Origin: Nitrosopumilus sp. UBA526
Lineage (GTDB): Archaea > Thermoproteota > Nitrososphaeria > Nitrososphaerales > Nitrosopumilaceae
Direction: 5' to 3'
NCBI GenBank assembly: GCA_002506665.1
Contig: DAXZ01000036.1
Location: forward strand, 18,752-24,379
Length of the DNA stretch: 5,628 nt
Shown: one piece after another, positions 1 through 5,628 of the stretch
Layout: every line of letters begins with the position of its first letter
Position numbering within the stretch: position 1 is the stretch's first letter
The notes under the pieces: model-generated
The model's database searches: none
The model's input: only the letters and a program-made list of their open reading frames with translations
What the model was told of the DNA's origin: nothing
Position numbers and translations under genes: made by a program

Positions 1-500
1 CATGTCACTTTTTTTGCAGAGTCACGCTGCATGGCAGTCTCAAATGCATACTTTGCAATTCTCTTAGAGGCGCCCTCAGATATTATTCTCAAGGCAACTG
101 CAGAATCGCCCAAGGAAAATTCATGTCCCGCATAGAGATCTTCGGTATTTTCCCGGACTATTACCATGTCAATGTCATCACGTAGTGCCGGCATGTGAGG
201 GTATGATTTTGAAGGCCGGATGTTGGCATAAAGATCAAGCATTCTCCTCAACACCACGATAACATGAGATGCACTCTCACCTACTGGTGCCTTTATGCAA
301 GCATCAGAGTGTCTTATTGCATTGACTGTCTCATCAGGAAGCGCGTGTCCGGTCTCAGATAATGCCCGGTCTCCTGCAGACAGTGGCGTGATGTTAAACT
401 TTAATTCAAGCTTGTCATGAATGGCATTTAATACAGAGACTGCAGATTCAGCTAGTTCAGGGCCTATGCCATCACCGGTGATTAATGATATTTTATACAT
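1..500 (-). CDS. leuB: 3-isopropylmalate dehydrogenase, N-terminal 166 residues (partial; 3' end outside window)
   Basis: This enzyme of the isocitrate/isopropylmalate dehydrogenase family oxidises and decarboxylates 3-isopropylmalate with NAD+ in cytosolic leucine synthesis. The reading frame opens with ATG at 500-498 (MYKISLITGDGIGPE) and runs uninterrupted off the left edge, which falls inside codon 167. The N-terminal GDGIGPE is at residues 9-15. KAPVGES (70-76) is followed by LRRMLDLYANIRP (84-96), whose R85 and R95 match the substrate-binding arginines R94 and R104 of Thermus LeuB. VRENTEDLYAG (115-125) supplies the third arginine, R116. The ANIRPSK and PVGESA motifs resemble the Sulfolobus LeuB as I remember it, and the RP-S-K string is unlike isocitrate dehydrogenase (RPVRYY). 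It lies 25 bases downstream of leuA, with a weak GTGAT ribosome site at 512-508. Homoisocitrate dehydrogenase is an alternative that the N-terminal half cannot fully exclude; position after leuA favours LeuB. Confidence 0.88.
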   Translation of the reverse strand, partial: MYKISLITGDGIGPELAESAVSVLNAIHDKLELKFNITPLSAGDRALSETGHALPDETVNAIRHSDACIKAPVGESASHVIVVLRRMLDLYANIRPSKSYPHMPALRDDIDMVIVRENTEDLYAGHEFSLGDSAVALRIISEGASKRIAKYAFETAMQRDSAKKVT

Positions 501-525
501 GAGAATAATCACATTAACTGGAATT

Positions 526-2046
526 TTAGGATTTAGTTGTCGGTTTTTCGTCGAGCATCTTTTTGAGCATAATTTGGTTAATCCCGTCAATTACTGCCCG
601 AACACTAGTCGTAACAATGTCCTTGCCAACTGATTTTGAAGAGACCTTGTTTCCTTGTGCATCCTCCACACTAGTTGTCACCTCACAGAGTGAAGTAGAA
701 CCCCCGGTAATTGACGCTAGTCTGTAATCTGTGATTTTGAGTTCCGATATTTTTCCTGTAATCTTTTGGATTGCATTTAATGCCGCATCTACAGGGCCAA
801 CCCCGTGGTCAGTTCCGATAAACTCTTTTCCGTCAATATTGAGTTTTACAAATGCATAAGGCATTGTCCCAATTCCTGTGGATACTGAGAACCCGGTCAG
901 CTGGACGATTTTCTTGATTCCGCTGTCACCCATAACATCACTTGCAATTGATAAGAGCTCAACGTCTGTGATCTGTTTTCCTTGATCACCGAGCAGTTTT
1001 ATCTTTTCAAGAATTTGTTGTGATTGCTCCTTTGTTGTCATTACACCAAACTCTTCAAGTATTGCATTCATTCCATGAATCCCGGCATGCTTTCCCACAC
1101 GGAGCTGTCTTGTTCTGCCGACAAGTTCAGGGCTTATTGGTTCGTATGTCAAGGGGTTGTTTAGTACGCCATGAGTATGAATTCCAGCCTCGTGTCCAAA
1201 CGCATTATCCCCCACTATGGCCTTGTTTGGTTGTACTTTGATGCCCACTATCTTTGAGACATATCTAGACGTATCATAGATTAGTTTGGATTTAATGTTA
1301 GTCTCGTACTTTGATTCATACGGCAAACATTGTAACGCCATCGAGAGTTCCTCTAGAGAGGCGTTTCCGGCACGTTCGCCAATTCCGTTAACTGTCACAT
1401 GTGCACACGATGCTCCTGCATGTATTCCAGATAATGCATTTGCAACTGCTAGTCCAAAGTCATTGTGACAGTGAACACTTACAGGAAGCTTTGTTGCAGC
1501 GATTGTATCCCGGGTAATTTCTGCCATATATTCCGGAGTCGAATAACCAACGGTGTCAGGAATATCTACCCTGTCTGCCCCTGCCTTTGCGACCTCGCTA
1601 AATATCTGCTTTAGAAATTCCCTGTCGGTTCTTGTGGCATCTTCAGCAGAGAATTCGACTTGGAGTCCGCGTGATTTACCATACTCTACTGCCTCGACTG
1701 CCTTTTCTTGTGCCTGCTCTCTGCTCATCTTGAGTTTGTATTCTAGATGGATATCAGATGTTGCAATGAATGTGTGAATGTAGGTCAGCCCTGAATCAAC
1801 TGCGGCGTCAATGTCGTGTTTGGTGGTTCTGGCAAGGCCTGCAATCTCACAGTCTAGTCCCTCATCTACGATCATCTTGACTCCCTTAAATTCACCCTCA
1901 GAGATAACAGGAAAGCCCGCCTCTATTGCATCAACTCCTACCTCGTCGAGTTTTTTTGCAATTCCAAGTTTTTGGTCAGGGGACAGCGAGACCCCGAGTG
2001 TCTGTTCCCCGTCCCGGAGTGTCGTGTCAAATATTCTGATATTCAT
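526..2046 (-). CDS. leuA: 2-isopropylmalate synthase (LeuA-type, with C-terminal regulatory domain)
   Basis: The protein condenses acetyl-CoA with 2-ketoisovalerate to give 2-isopropylmalate, the first committed step of leucine synthesis. It has 506 residues, normal for a full-length LeuA. The HMGL-like TIM barrel (about 3-270) carries the first signature, DTTLRDGEQ (7-15), with catalytic/metal residues R11 and D12. The second signature is VHCHNDFG (191-198), with metal ligands H192 and H194. GERAGNA (223-229) follows, with N228. A linker with NKAIVGDNAFGHEAGIH (274-290) leads to the LeuA dimer/allosteric domain (about 365-495), marked by GVGPVDAALNAI (415-426). That domain normally binds leucine for feedback inhibition. 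The ATG start overlaps the ilvN stop as ATGA and has a good AGGAG site six bases upstream. Archaeal citramalate synthase (CimA) and homocitrate synthase are close relatives. The regulatory domain argues against homocitrate synthase but not against CimA; the leuB neighbour favours LeuA. Confidence 0.88.
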   Translation of the reverse strand: MNIRIFDTTLRDGEQTLGVSLSPDQKLGIAKKLDEVGVDAIEAGFPVISEGEFKGVKMIVDEGLDCEIAGLARTTKHDIDAAVDSGLTYIHTFIATSDIHLEYKLKMSREQAQEKAVEAVEYGKSRGLQVEFSAEDATRTDREFLKQIFSEVAKAGADRVDIPDTVGYSTPEYMAEITRDTIAATKLPVSVHCHNDFGLAVANALSGIHAGASCAHVTVNGIGERAGNASLEELSMALQCLPYESKYETNIKSKLIYDTSRYVSKIVGIKVQPNKAIVGDNAFGHEAGIHTHGVLNNPLTYEPISPELVGRTRQLRVGKHAGIHGMNAILEEFGVMTTKEQSQQILEKIKLLGDQGKQITDVELLSIASDVMGDSGIKKIVQLTGFSVSTGIGTMPYAFVKLNIDGKEFIGTDHGVGPVDAALNAIQKITGKISELKITDYRLASITGGSTSLCEVTTSVEDAQGNKVSSKSVGKDIVTTSVRAVIDGINQIMLKKMLDEKPTTKS

Positions 2047-2525
2047 GCCTTGCTCCTTTGCAATGCGGCAACGCCGGTTCGTGCAATATCAAGTATCCCA
2101 AAGGGCCTGACTAATTCCTTAAACGCCTTTATCTGTGCAGGGGCGGCAGTCAGTTCTATCATGATAGAGTCTTTCTTTACGTCATGAACCTTTGCGCCAT
2201 ACGCATTTGCAAGCTTGTTAATCTCCATGCTATCATTGGCATTACTGAGTCTTATCTTAAAAAGGCTGAGTTCACGGTATACGGTCTTGTGCTCATCAAG
2301 ATGCTCGACTTTGACTGTATCAATCATCTTGTCAAGCTGTTTTACAATCTGATCAATTTGTCGTTTATCACCAAGTGTGGTAATGGTCATCTTGGAATAG
2401 TCAGGATTCTCAGTAACACCAACTGAGATACTGTCAATGTTAAAGTTTCTAGATCTAAAAAGATGCGTGACCTTGAACAAGATTCCGGGTTTGTTTTCAA
2501 CGAGTAGAGATAAGATAGCCCACAT
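2043..2525 (-). CDS. ilvN: Acetolactate synthase small (regulatory) subunit
   Basis: This is the regulatory subunit of acetohydroxyacid synthase. It binds the IlvB catalytic subunit, stimulates it and confers feedback inhibition by a branched-chain amino acid. From the ATG at 2525-2523 the protein has 160 residues, the usual length. An N-terminal ACT domain (about 3-75) begins MWAILSLLVENKPG. It aligns residue for residue with E. coli IlvH: G14 and N29, both linked to valine binding, are conserved, while A36 is replaced by glycine. A C-terminal small-subunit domain follows (about 82-158, from VYRELSLFKI). An in-frame TTG at 2531-2529 would add two residues. I prefer ATG because the family register starts there and a GTGAT element sits five bases before it. 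The gene begins 11 bases after ilvB and ends overlapping leuA by 4 bases, so all three are surely co-transcribed. The symbol ilvH is an equally valid name. Confidence 0.93.
   Translation of the reverse strand: MWAILSLLVENKPGILFKVTHLFRSRNFNIDSISVGVTENPDYSKMTITTLGDKRQIDQIVKQLDKMIDTVKVEHLDEHKTVYRELSLFKIRLSNANDSMEINKLANAYGAKVHDVKKDSIMIELTAAPAQIKAFKELVRPFGILDIARTGVAALQRSKA
2053..2057 (-). promoter_or_regulatory. Shine-Dalgarno site of leuA inside ilvN
   Basis: AGGAG is read on the minus strand within the last codons of ilvN, six bases before the leuA ATG. Together with the ATGA stop/start overlap it fixes the leuA start. It suggests translational coupling, with ribosomes ending ilvN restarting on leuA. 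Confidence 0.75.
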
Positions 2526-2530
2526 AATCA

Positions 2531-2535
2531 ATCAC
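2531..2535 (-). promoter_or_regulatory. Candidate ribosome binding site of ilvN (GTGAT)
   Basis: GTGAT on the minus strand is complementary to part of the conserved 3' end of 16S rRNA (AUCACCUCC). It lies five bases before the ATG at 2525. A TTG start at 2531 would overlap it, so it supports the ATG. A similar GTGAT lies at 512-508, seven bases before leuB. Confidence 0.4.
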
Positions 2536-2536
2536 A

Positions 2537-4249
2537 CTATGACGGTAAGATCATATCCTCAAGCGATGTTCCCGGAGCCACAAATGGCAATACATCTTCT
2601 TCGGGGTCAATAGGAATATCAATTACTGTTGCAACGTTGTTACCTAGTGCAGTCTTGATTGCAGAGTCAAGCTCGGCAATAGATTGTGCCCGAATTCCCT
2701 GAGCACCGTATGACTCGGCTAGCTTTACATAATCAGGGCAACCCTTCTGGTCTACTCCTATCATCCGTCTATTATAGAATGTTCGCTGCCATTGTGCCAC
2801 CATACCCAATGAAGAATTATTCAAGATAAATACAATTACCGGAATATCCTCCAATACCGCAGTTGCAAGCGAGTTCTCAGTCATGCTAAAGCTTCCATCG
2901 CCTGCAATATCGACTACGGGTACATCAGGTTTTGCAACTTTGGCACCAATAGCTGCTGGAAACCCCCATCCCATGGTGCCAAGTCCTGTAGAACTAAAAA
3001 ATGTGCCAGGCTGGATTACATCATAGAACAGTGATGCCCACATCTGATGCTGTCCTACCTCAGTAGTAACTATAGATTCTGCTGGCAAGAGTTCACGTAG
3101 CTTGCGCAAGACCTTAGCTGCTCCCATCTCGCCGGGATGTAGTTTCAGGTTCTCCTTCCAATACGCCTTTGTCTCCTTTACATGTCGTACCCATGGGGAC
3201 TCGTCTGTCTTTTTGATTGCTTTTTGCAAAAGCAGTTTTACCATCACCCTTAGGTTGACTCGCACATCGCCTATAACTGCAATCTGTGCAGTCTGGTTTT
3301 TGCCAATCTCTGCAGGATCAACGTCCATGTGAATTATTTTTAATCTCTTCTCAAATGCCTCAAAGGTTCCAACTGACCTGTCAGAGAACCTAGTTCCAAT
3401 GGCCAACACACAGTCGGCTTCTGTCATCATCTTGTTTGCCTCTGCATGACCGTGCATTCCAATGGGTCCTAATGACAAAGGGTGGGTTTCAGGAAATGCG
3501 CCCTTGCCCTTGAAGGTAGTTACTACCGGGAGCATGAGTGTTTCGGCAACTGCTTGTAATTCTGCAAATGCAGAAGATATGATTGTCCCGCCACCAGCTA
3601 GTATGATTGGTTTTTTAGCATAAAGTAGCATGTCTATTGCCTTTTCAACATTAACAATGTCAGGGTCGGCCCAAGGATGATATCCCTGAATCTTGAATTC
3701 GTCCTGAAATATCATCTCGGCCTCGTTTGTTTGTACGTCCTTTGGAATATCAATTAGTACAGGTCCCGGTCTTCCTGTCTCTGCAATAAAGAATCCTTTC
3801 TTGACAACCTCGGGAATCTCTTTGGCTGTTCTTGGCTGAAATGCATACTTTACAACTGGGTTTGCCATTCCAATTATGTCACTTTCCTGAAACGCATCTT
3901 TGCCAATCATTCCAACTGGCACTTGTCCCGTTACTGCAACCATTGGTGCAGAGTCTGCTTGTGCAGTTGCAATTCCAGTTAGGATATTAGTAGCGCCTGG
4001 GCCAGACGTGGCAAAACATACACCTGGCTTTCTGCTGACTCTGCCAAAACCGTCTGCCATATGAGCAGCTGACTGCTCATGTCGTGCCAAGATGTGTCGT
4101 ATATTGCATCGGGCAAACTCGTCATACATTGGGAGGTTTGCGCCCCCGGGCAATCCAAACACCTGCTTGACGCCTTCTTTTTCCATGGCCGTCATCAGGG
4201 CTTTTGCGCCTGTCATATTTTGCATTTCATTCATCGAGTTTTTCTCCAT
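2537..4249 (-). CDS. ilvB: Acetolactate synthase large (catalytic) subunit
   Basis: This thiamine diphosphate enzyme joins two pyruvates to acetolactate, or pyruvate with 2-ketobutyrate to acetohydroxybutyrate. It is the first common step for valine, leucine and isoleucine. The 570-residue length is typical. The N-terminal TPP domain (about 13-180) starts with VFGLPGG and has the activating glutamate E58 in ARHEQSAAHMADGF. A central FAD-binding-type domain spans about 200-335. The C-terminal TPP domain (about 375-550) has the Mg-TPP motif GDGSF (450-454) ending in NN (477-478). Features that mark an acetohydroxyacid synthase rather than another TPP enzyme are VPVGMIGKDAFQE (110-122) and MVAQWQ (483-488). 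W487 in the latter matches the Trp that favours 2-ketobutyrate and contacts sulfonylureas. It is the first gene of the ilvB-ilvN-leuA-leuB cluster. The start is uncertain: methionines occur at 1, 6, 9 and 12, and a GGAG before Met6 makes Met6 (4234) a serious alternative. Confidence 0.96.
   Translation of the reverse strand: MEKNSMNEMQNMTGAKALMTAMEKEGVKQVFGLPGGANLPMYDEFARCNIRHILARHEQSAAHMADGFGRVSRKPGVCFATSGPGATNILTGIATAQADSAPMVAVTGQVPVGMIGKDAFQESDIIGMANPVVKYAFQPRTAKEIPEVVKKGFFIAETGRPGPVLIDIPKDVQTNEAEMIFQDEFKIQGYHPWADPDIVNVEKAIDMLLYAKKPIILAGGGTIISSAFAELQAVAETLMLPVVTTFKGKGAFPETHPLSLGPIGMHGHAEANKMMTEADCVLAIGTRFSDRSVGTFEAFEKRLKIIHMDVDPAEIGKNQTAQIAVIGDVRVNLRVMVKLLLQKAIKKTDESPWVRHVKETKAYWKENLKLHPGEMGAAKVLRKLRELLPAESIVTTEVGQHQMWASLFYDVIQPGTFFSSTGLGTMGWGFPAAIGAKVAKPDVPVVDIAGDGSFSMTENSLATAVLEDIPVIVFILNNSSLGMVAQWQRTFYNRRMIGVDQKGCPDYVKLAESYGAQGIRAQSIAELDSAIKTALGNNVATVIDIPIDPEEDVLPFVAPGTSLEDMILPS
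4244..4247 (-). promoter_or_regulatory. GGAG that may be the real ribosome site of ilvB (start at Met6)
   Basis: GGAG overlaps the first ATG and the following GAG codon of the long ilvB frame and lies nine bases before the ATG at 4234-4232. No comparable motif precedes the ATG at 4249. If used, IlvB would start at Met6 and have 565 residues, with no domain lost. Confidence 0.35.
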
Positions 4250-4251
4250 AA

Positions 4252-4271
4252 TTTTAATCTAAAAGTTTTAG
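4252..4271 (-). promoter_or_regulatory. Overlapping palindromes just upstream of ilvB: possible promoter/operator
   Basis: On the plus strand three half-sites alternate in orientation: TTTTA, ATC, TAAAA, G, TTTTA. They create a 5-bp-arm dyad (4252-4264) and a perfect 6-bp-arm dyad with a single central base (4259-4271). They end three bases from the ilvB ATG, where a TATA element or transcription start would lie, so a bound regulator (Lrp-like, for example) could block initiation. The segment is nearly all A and T, which raises the chance of accidental symmetry. Confidence 0.3.
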
Positions 4272-4339
4272 TCACACTACAGAATAACGACAGTCAAGCC
4301 ATTAGTTAGTTTTGTATCCAAAGTCAAAGAGACAACTAG

Positions 4340-4355
4340 TTAATAATTAATAAAG
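4340..4355 (-). promoter_or_regulatory. AT-rich TATA-like element, candidate operon promoter
   Basis: The minus strand reads CTTTATTAATTATTAA, which fits a loose archaeal TATA element. Initiation some 25 bases downstream would give a leader of roughly 70 bases before ilvB. It competes with the TTTTAGATTAAAAT element next to ilvB (4252-4265), which would start transcription inside the first ilvB codons and fit translation from Met6. I cannot decide between them from the sequence. Confidence 0.25.
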
Positions 4356-4454
4356 ATTATCCGAGTTCTGTCATATGTTAGGCTGTAGGCATGACCCACC
4401 TAGATTCTCATTTAATGCATTGAACTTGGCACGTGTGTTCGAGTATCACATCTG

Positions 4455-4524
4455 TGTGGTCTAGGCACTAAGCTTTTTGTAGATCTCTTGATCCAAGTCT
4501 TTGGCAGATGTGGTTTATGCACTA
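4455..4524. repeat. Imperfect direct repeat pair (16 bases, 14 identical)
   Basis: TGTGGTCTAGGCACTA (4455-4470) recurs as TGTGGTTTATGCACTA (4509-4524), 54 bases apart start to start. A second short pair, TTTGGCAG, lies at 4500-4507 and 4534-4541. There is no third full copy and no regular array, so this is not CRISPR. It may be a remnant of a duplication or chance. Confidence 0.35.
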
Positions 4525-4586
4525 GTTGTCAGATTTGGCAGGATTGTGAGCAAACTGCCATTAGAGAGAGAAACACATGGCATGGT

Positions 4587-4748
4587 ATGAAGAACGATAA
4601 ATTGAAAAAGAATATTCTAGATGATATTCCAGACATGGATATTCATTCTGATTTTGGATTGAATATTCAAAATATTGTATTCAGAACGCGTTCCATTAAA
4701 CCAAATCCTTTCATCGTAAAACAACCAAAAATAATTCACAGATTGTAA
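4587..4748 (+). CDS. Hypothetical small protein, doubtful
   Basis: I do not recognise this frame. It encodes 53 residues from ATG 4587 (MKNDKLKKNILDDIPDMDIH) to TAA 4746-4748, acidic at the start and basic at the end, with no membrane segment or signal peptide. The frame stays open upstream to 4416, and a TTG at 4488 would give 86 residues with a cysteine cluster (CGLCTSC, then DC). In favour are third codon positions rich in A and T, as in the neighbouring 4755-5579 gene, and an end only six bases from that gene's convergent stop. Against it are the lack of a clear ribosome site or TATA box and overlap with the likely terminator of the opposite gene. It could be a real short gene, a decayed gene or chance. 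Confidence 0.25.
   Translation: MKNDKLKKNILDDIPDMDIHSDFGLNIQNIVFRTRSIKPNPFIVKQPKIIHRL
4717..4735 (-). terminator. T-rich terminator of the proteasome-like gene
   Basis: The minus strand reads AATTATTTTTGGTTGTTTTA about 20-40 bases after the stop codon of the 4755-5579 gene. Archaeal RNA polymerase terminates on such T tracts without needing a hairpin, and none is seen here. Confidence 0.45.
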
Positions 4749-4754
4749 TTGTTA

Positions 4755-5579
4755 TTATTGTTTAGAATCCGGAGCAACTGACGATCGAATATCTAATTCT
4801 TTAACTAGATTCTCCAATTTTGCAACTGAGTCTTTTTCTTGATCTGTTTTTTTATCAAATGTCTCTGCTAATTGGTCGACTTTGTCTTTAGGCAGTTTGA
4901 TGATTCCGTTATTGCATATAACATATAGATCAGTTGCTTTACCTACTCCTTGGGCTTTTTCACTTTGACGTTTGGCCTCATAAGTCATTGCAACAACATG
5001 GTCTACATCTAATTTAGGATCATGATCATTTCCAATAAACGTAGATATTGCATAAAGAACACCAGACCCAATAGCACAACGCCCAACAGTATCATAAGAT
5101 TCTACTCTGGCAGGATTATCAATTCTGTAAATATGTCCCCCACTTTCATCTACACCTGCAATTAAAATTGATACACCATAATCGTATTGATTCATAGATT
5201 GTGTCAAATTAGCAATAAGTTCTGGAGATAATGATCTGTTGGCTTTGTAAAAACTTTGTAAATTCAGACCAATTGGTGCTAGAATTTCTTGTTCTAATTT
5301 TGCGTTACGTGCATTAACATATGCTGTTTTTACTATCTCAGCAATGTGTTGAATAGGCATTGTGGTTTTACTTTGTTGAATCATGCAAAGTGCCTCGTCA
5401 TATATGGGAACAAATCCTAATACGTTACCTGCCATAGACGCGACACAATTATCAGCTAATTTTACAGGGTTTGGCATATTTTGTTCAAACTCTGTGTTTG
5501 ATATATTCACAGTAACTGTTCTATCTGATGTAACCACCACATGATTATCACTTGCCATACTAGCTATACAAATAGTCAC
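4755..5579 (-). CDS. Stand-alone 20S proteasome beta-like Ntn-hydrolase, uncharacterised
   Basis: The 274-residue protein has the proteasome A/B fold. The GTG start is followed directly by Thr2 (MTICIAS), so Met removal would expose an N-terminal threonine, the nucleophile of this superfamily. TSDRTVT (17-23) matches the strand holding Asp/Glu17 in Thermoplasma beta (ATERRVT). K40 in PVKLAD matches Lys33. SILIAGVDESGGHIYRID (137-154), AIGSGVLYAI (169-178) and NNGIIKLPKDKV (223-234) follow the beta-subunit order to its C-terminus. Oddities are an insertion of about 35-40 residues after the second helix (about 92-131), Glu207 and Gln210 where beta subunits have Asp166 and Ser169, and a charged tail (about 238-274) that may be helical. 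No proteasome or ATPase gene is adjacent, and its substrate and assembly state are unknown. I recall similar unstudied bacterial proteins annotated as '20S proteasome A and B subunits'. It ends with tandem TAA stops and is more AT-rich than the ilv-leu genes. Fold assignment is firm; activity is inferred. Confidence 0.85.
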   Translation of the reverse strand: MTICIASMASDNHVVVTSDRTVTVNISNTEFEQNMPNPVKLADNCVASMAGNVLGFVPIYDEALCMIQQSKTTMPIQHIAEIVKTAYVNARNAKLEQEILAPIGLNLQSFYKANRSLSPELIANLTQSMNQYDYGVSILIAGVDESGGHIYRIDNPARVESYDTVGRCAIGSGVLYAISTFIGNDHDPKLDVDHVVAMTYEAKRQSEKAQGVGKATDLYVICNNGIIKLPKDKVDQLAETFDKKTDQEKDSVAKLENLVKELDIRSSVAPDSKQ

Positions 5580-5599
5580 AGTCAGACTGCCTCAACGAG

Positions 5600-5610
5600 C
5601 TTTATATCTT
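5600..5610 (-). promoter_or_regulatory. TATA box of the proteasome-like gene (leaderless transcript)
   Basis: The minus strand reads AAGATATAAAG, with ATATAAA centred about 25 bases before the GTG at 5579. Archaeal transcription begins roughly that far from the TATA centre, so the mRNA probably starts at or next to the GTG. This supports the GTG start and hence Thr2. A weak GAGG ten bases before the GTG is the only Shine-Dalgarno-like motif. Confidence 0.6.
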
Positions 5611-5628
5611 GGGGTTATTGTATAATCG

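Larger units (their letters stand above)
4272..4586. other. Intergenic stretch without a convincing gene
   Basis: No frame on either strand here looks like a known family, and no tRNA or rRNA can be folded. It contains the upstream side of the ilvB control region, a six-base pairing CCTAGA (4400-4405) with TCTAGG (4460-4465), and a small cluster of imperfect short repeats between 4450 and 4560. The plus strand stays open from 4416 into the hypothetical frame at 4587. On the minus strand only short stop-interrupted peptides are seen between about 4560 and 4374. Confidence 0.5.

Noticed and set aside
421..633. Plus-strand frame of 70 codons across the leuA-leuB junction
   Set aside because: It lies antisense to the ends of two well-supported genes and resembles no protein; a shadow frame.
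1020..2187. Several plus-strand frames of 60-99 codons opposite leuA and ilvN
   Set aside because: They are antisense to intact conserved genes, with compositions typical of shadow frames.
2526..2531. TTG start for ilvN two codons earlier
   Set aside because: The ATG at 2525 matches the family register with E. coli IlvH and has a GTGAT element at proper spacing; TTG would overlap that element.
3102..4309. Plus-strand frames opposite ilvB (3102-3332 and 4079-4309)
   Set aside because: They are antisense to conserved TPP-enzyme sequence and show no ribosome site or family resemblance.
4390..4470. tRNA-like segment with a T-loop-like GTTCGAGT at 4437-4444
   Set aside because: The T stem has only about three of five pairs, and no acceptor stem or anticodon arm can be built around it.
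4331..4530. Perfect 10-base inverted repeat GACAACTAGT (4331-4340) and ACTAGTTGTC (4521-4530)
   Set aside because: It contains the palindrome ACTAGT, does not extend beyond 10 bases, and the flanks show no element ends or target duplication; chance is likely.
4450..4541. CRISPR array
   Set aside because: There are only two imperfect copies, no regular spacing and no cas genes.
4374..4560. Minus-strand peptides such as DLDQEIYKKLSA and KFNALNENLGG as a possible decayed gene
   Set aside because: They are short, interrupted by several stops and match no family I know.

Overview
The window looks archaeal and most likely comes from a Thaumarchaeota/Nitrososphaerota (ammonia-oxidiser-type) chromosome. 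The LeuB fragment matches the archaeal Sulfolobus-type enzyme. A TATA-like box sits about 25 bases before a GTG start, as in leaderless archaeal transcripts. The proteins have the general look of that phylum. The taxon is an inference, because no rRNA or other marker gene is present.

About three quarters of the window (positions 1-4249) is one compact minus-strand cluster for branched-chain amino acid and leucine synthesis. In transcription order it holds ilvB (acetolactate synthase, catalytic), ilvN (its ACT-domain regulatory subunit), leuA (2-isopropylmalate synthase) and leuB (3-isopropylmalate dehydrogenase, cut by the window edge). The gaps are 11 bases, a 4-base ATGA overlap, and 25 bases, so this is almost certainly one operon. 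IlvB and IlvN form the committing enzyme that makes acetolactate and acetohydroxybutyrate. LeuA then takes 2-ketoisovalerate toward leucine, and LeuB performs the oxidative decarboxylation later in that branch. The ilvC, ilvD, leuC and leuD genes are not in the window.

Positions 4250-4754 hold no convincing conserved gene. Next to ilvB lie overlapping TTTTA/TAAAA dyads and an AT-rich promoter candidate. Further on are a few short imperfect repeats and a plus-strand open frame of doubtful status.

Positions 4755-5579 (minus strand) encode a 274-residue protein with the 20S proteasome beta-subunit (Ntn-hydrolase) fold. It has a Thr at position 2, an internal insertion and a charged C-terminal tail. 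It stands alone with its own TATA box and is visibly more AT-rich than the operon. It is the least understood and most interesting gene here.
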